Shown piece by piece: positions 30,082-31,589 of a stretch of DNA of 31,589 nt (the first letter of the stretch is position 1; each line of letters starts with the position of its first letter). The notes under the pieces were generated by a model. The model saw only the letters and a list, made by a program, of their open reading frames with translations. It had not been told where the DNA came from and did not search any database. Origin of the DNA: Chara braunii (Eukaryota > Streptophyta > Charophyceae > Charales > Characeae); the NCBI GenBank assembly GCA_003427395.1, contig BFEA01000905.1, positions 302,792 to 334,380 on the forward strand, read 5' to 3'. The position numbers and the translations under genes are program-made.

Positions 30082-30112
30082 CTGTATGTGTGTGTATGTG
30101 TGGGAGTGTATG
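30041..30112 (+). repeat. TG microsatellite
   Basis: TGTGTG run with few interruptions, directly before the first copy of the flanking direct repeat. A second TG run closes the window. Confidence 0.9.
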
Positions 30113-30138
30113 GTTGTGTTTGTGAGCATGTGTTTTGA

Positions 30139-30310
30139 ATTTTCACCTCAATAGCCCCTAATCCACCCAGATGAATAGATCCAAAATCAAAGCAACTTTA
30201 CCTCTATTGCAGATAATGAAGCATCCTAGAGATGAGTCAATCCAACAATGAAACAGTTGTACTTCTATAGCAAGCAACATGTAGCAAAATAGATCAATTA
30301 TTTGCCTTTC
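30139..30310 (+). repeat. Direct repeat flanking the minus-strand RT, copy 1
   Basis: Shares TCCACCCAGATGA(A/G)TAGATCC, GCAACTTTACCTCTATTG, ATGAAGCAT and TCAATCCA(A/G)CAA with copy 2 at 31219-31390. The shared TCCACCCAGATGA lies at 30162 and 31241, 1,079 bases apart. It may be the terminal repeat of the element that carries the reverse transcriptase. Confidence 0.65.
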
Positions 30311-30679
30311 TTTGGTGTATTTACTTCAGTTCTCTTTGAAGTACCCATTTTATTTGTTATTGCAGCTCCCCTTTCAATGTGCCAGACCACATTGATTGTG
30401 TGTAAGTGTTGGGGGGGGGGAGGACTGTTTGTGGGTGTGTCACCATCACACTGTCATGTTCTGCACCTAAGAGTGGTGGTCTCTTGCATGCGGTTGGGTG
30501 GAGGACCTGCGCACAGAATCAGCTTTCGGGAGTGGGTGAGCAATTGCCCAGCGAACCATGCGGCGAAACCAGTTCGAAAGTCGTGTGACATGAGTTGGTA
30601 GCCGGCGCTGTCGGCCACACACATATGCAGTCCAGCCTCTAGCCAGGACACTGGGAGGATGGTCCCTAACAAGCATACG
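30311..30679 (-). other. Region downstream of the RT fragment
   Basis: The reverse transcriptase frame continues past TGA (30677-30679) for about 70 codons on the minus strand (30676-30467, starting RMLVRDHPPSVLARGW). This may be the decayed C-terminal part of that protein. A G-run (30409-30420) and no other gene are seen. Confidence 0.25.
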
Positions 30680-31192
30680 TCATGTCAGGGAAGTCACTGC
30701 CGCTTTGAAGTCGGGGGTATTGTTACATATATATTCAAATCTCGTTAGTTGTTCCGTGAGCACACCTGCAGGCTGATGAGTCGAAGAGTTGGAGAAAGGA
30801 CTGGAATAAAGTATGACAGAGAATGTCCAAGCCTCGACCTTATCAAATACACCAATGCGAAGTGAGTCATCAGGTTGAACCAGGATTATTGCCCCAAGGA
30901 AAATACATGACTCATCTTTCTCAGTTGTGTCTTTCCACTCAAGACCATACCGAGCAGGAGACGACAGTAATGTCTTCCAAGATAGAATGTCACCAATGAA
31001 GCGATATGTGAATGCATATGCTTGCGCAACATGCGGATCTCGCTGACGAAGATCATCGATGAACGGTGCTTCGTCCCAATAAAGTGTAAGGTTGGCAATT
31101 TTTGGTCGGGCGTTAGTGCCCATAAGGATACCGACCACCTGATGGTGCAGAGTGTCATCCCTTGTATAAAGATAAGTATTAGAAACCATAGT
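30680..31192 (-). pseudogene. Reverse transcriptase fragment of a non-gypsy class (Penelope-like or related)
   Basis: The open frame starts at 31228, but its first residues (VNIHPKKKKK) come from the flanking repeat and an A-run, so the real part begins near 31192. It reads TRDDTLHHQVVGILMGTNARP (family: GIPMGTN..P), IANLTLYWDEAPFI, FTYRFIGDILSW (family: FRYIDDVLS), WKDTTEKDES, and LTEQLTRFEYICNN (family: SQLIRYAR.C). This is the palm-to-thumb part only; fingers are missing. The catalytic YIDD is FIGD (Gly at 30992-30994), so it is inactive. I associate the motif set with Penelope-like elements, but the class is not certain. Confidence 0.6.
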
Positions 31193-31218
31193 GTCTTTTT
31201 TTTTTTTTTTTGGGTGAA

Positions 31219-31390
31219 TGTTCACCACAACATCCCGTGTTCCACCCAGATGAGTAGATCCAAAATCGTTGCAACTTTACCTCTATTGTAGAAGATGAAG
31301 CATGCTTGAGATGAATCAATCCAGCAAGGAAACAGTGTTGCCTTCATAGTTAGCAACATGAGGCACAATAGAAATGTTACCTTTATGCAA
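31219..31390 (+). repeat. Direct repeat flanking the minus-strand RT, copy 2
   Basis: Matches copy 1 as described there. On the minus strand it lies immediately before an A-run (T-run at 31198-31211) and the reverse transcriptase fragment. The unknown base at 31400 lies just past its end. Confidence 0.65.
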
Positions 31391-31399
31391 GCAATGCCT

Positions 31400-31544
31400 N
31401 CATTAGTAGATCCAACATCATAGAAACCTGACCTTTATGCAAACAATGCAGCATACTTGAGAGGGGGGTTGCCCAACAATGAGACAGTTAGCAATATAAA
31501 AAACAATAGATCAATTAGTACATCATTTTCTTGACTATATTCAC

Positions 31545-31548
<4 letters not shown>
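31400..31548 (+). repeat. Third, partial copy of the same repeat family
   Basis: TTAGTAGATCCAA, CTGACCTTTATGCAAACAATG, GCATACTTGAGAG, CCCAACAATGAGACAG and AATAGATCAATTA recall the order in copies 1 and 2. It is followed by the terminal TG microsatellite. Confidence 0.5.

Positions 31549-31589
<41 letters not shown>
31549..31589 (+). repeat. GT microsatellite at the window end
   Basis: Uninterrupted GT run to the last base. It takes the same position relative to the repeat family as the TG run at 30041. Confidence 0.9.

Noticed and set aside
29578-30154. Poly-Leu, poly-Thr and Cys-Val frames
   Set aside because: Translation of GTA and TG simple repeats.
1-31589. CRISPR arrays, tRNA genes or bacterial operons
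   Set aside because: No regularly spaced identical repeats with unique spacers, no clover-leaf candidate, and the content is eukaryotic retroelement DNA.

Overview
This is eukaryotic, repeat-dominated DNA with no intact cellular gene that I can recognise. The best guess for the source is the green lineage, possibly a repeat-rich streptophyte alga such as Chara. That rests on a primer-binding site matching a plant-type tRNA-Asp 3' end (TGGCGCTGTTGCCGGGGA) and a second one matching initiator tRNA-Met (TGGTATCAGAGC). The organism call is inference; a fungus or another plant lineage is not excluded. Two assembly lesions are present: an N gap at 10129-10570 and single Ns at 1632 and 31400.

Layout. 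(1) 1-2340: a mosaic of AT-rich repeat cores (core A and core B, in both orientations), TA microsatellites, and short GC-rich islands built from one or two reiterated words (GTACG, GAACG/GTTCG and so on). (2) 2341-2782: a remnant of another LTR retrotransposon with an initiator-Met primer site at 2616. (3) 2783-29254: one very large, decayed Ty3/gypsy-type LTR retrotransposon. The 5' LTR is about 6.98 kb (2783-9758), opens TGTCG and closes CGACA, and is followed four bases later by the tRNA-Asp primer site. The internal region is about 13 kb. The 3' LTR (22732-29254) is about 90% identical by eye and lacks its last 480 bases. (4) 29255-31589: flanking sequence with AC, GTA and TG simple repeats, and a broken reverse transcriptase of a different class (minus strand, 30680-31228) between direct repeats.

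Inside the giant element the order is: LTR; primer site; GC-island insertion with the gap; a multi-copy family of an unrecognised protein domain (10889-13316); gag (13437-14480); gag-protease linker; aspartic protease; reverse transcriptase and RNase H; integrase with a GPY-type tail (to 19138); then a 3.6 kb non-coding tail with several tandem duplications and a strong hairpin. Gag-pol is broken by three or more frameshifts and many stop codons. Several stops fall where paralogues or the family have tryptophan, and integrase and protease catalytic residues are changed, so this copy cannot be autonomous.

The most unusual point is that the unrecognised domain upstream of gag also occurs inside the LTR itself (8645-9271 and 28621-29247). 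Each LTR copy carries one stop that the other lacks, which implies that the ancestral LTR held an open reading frame of about 208 codons. A second conserved frame (about 4008-4588 and 23947-24540) shows the same pattern of private lesions.
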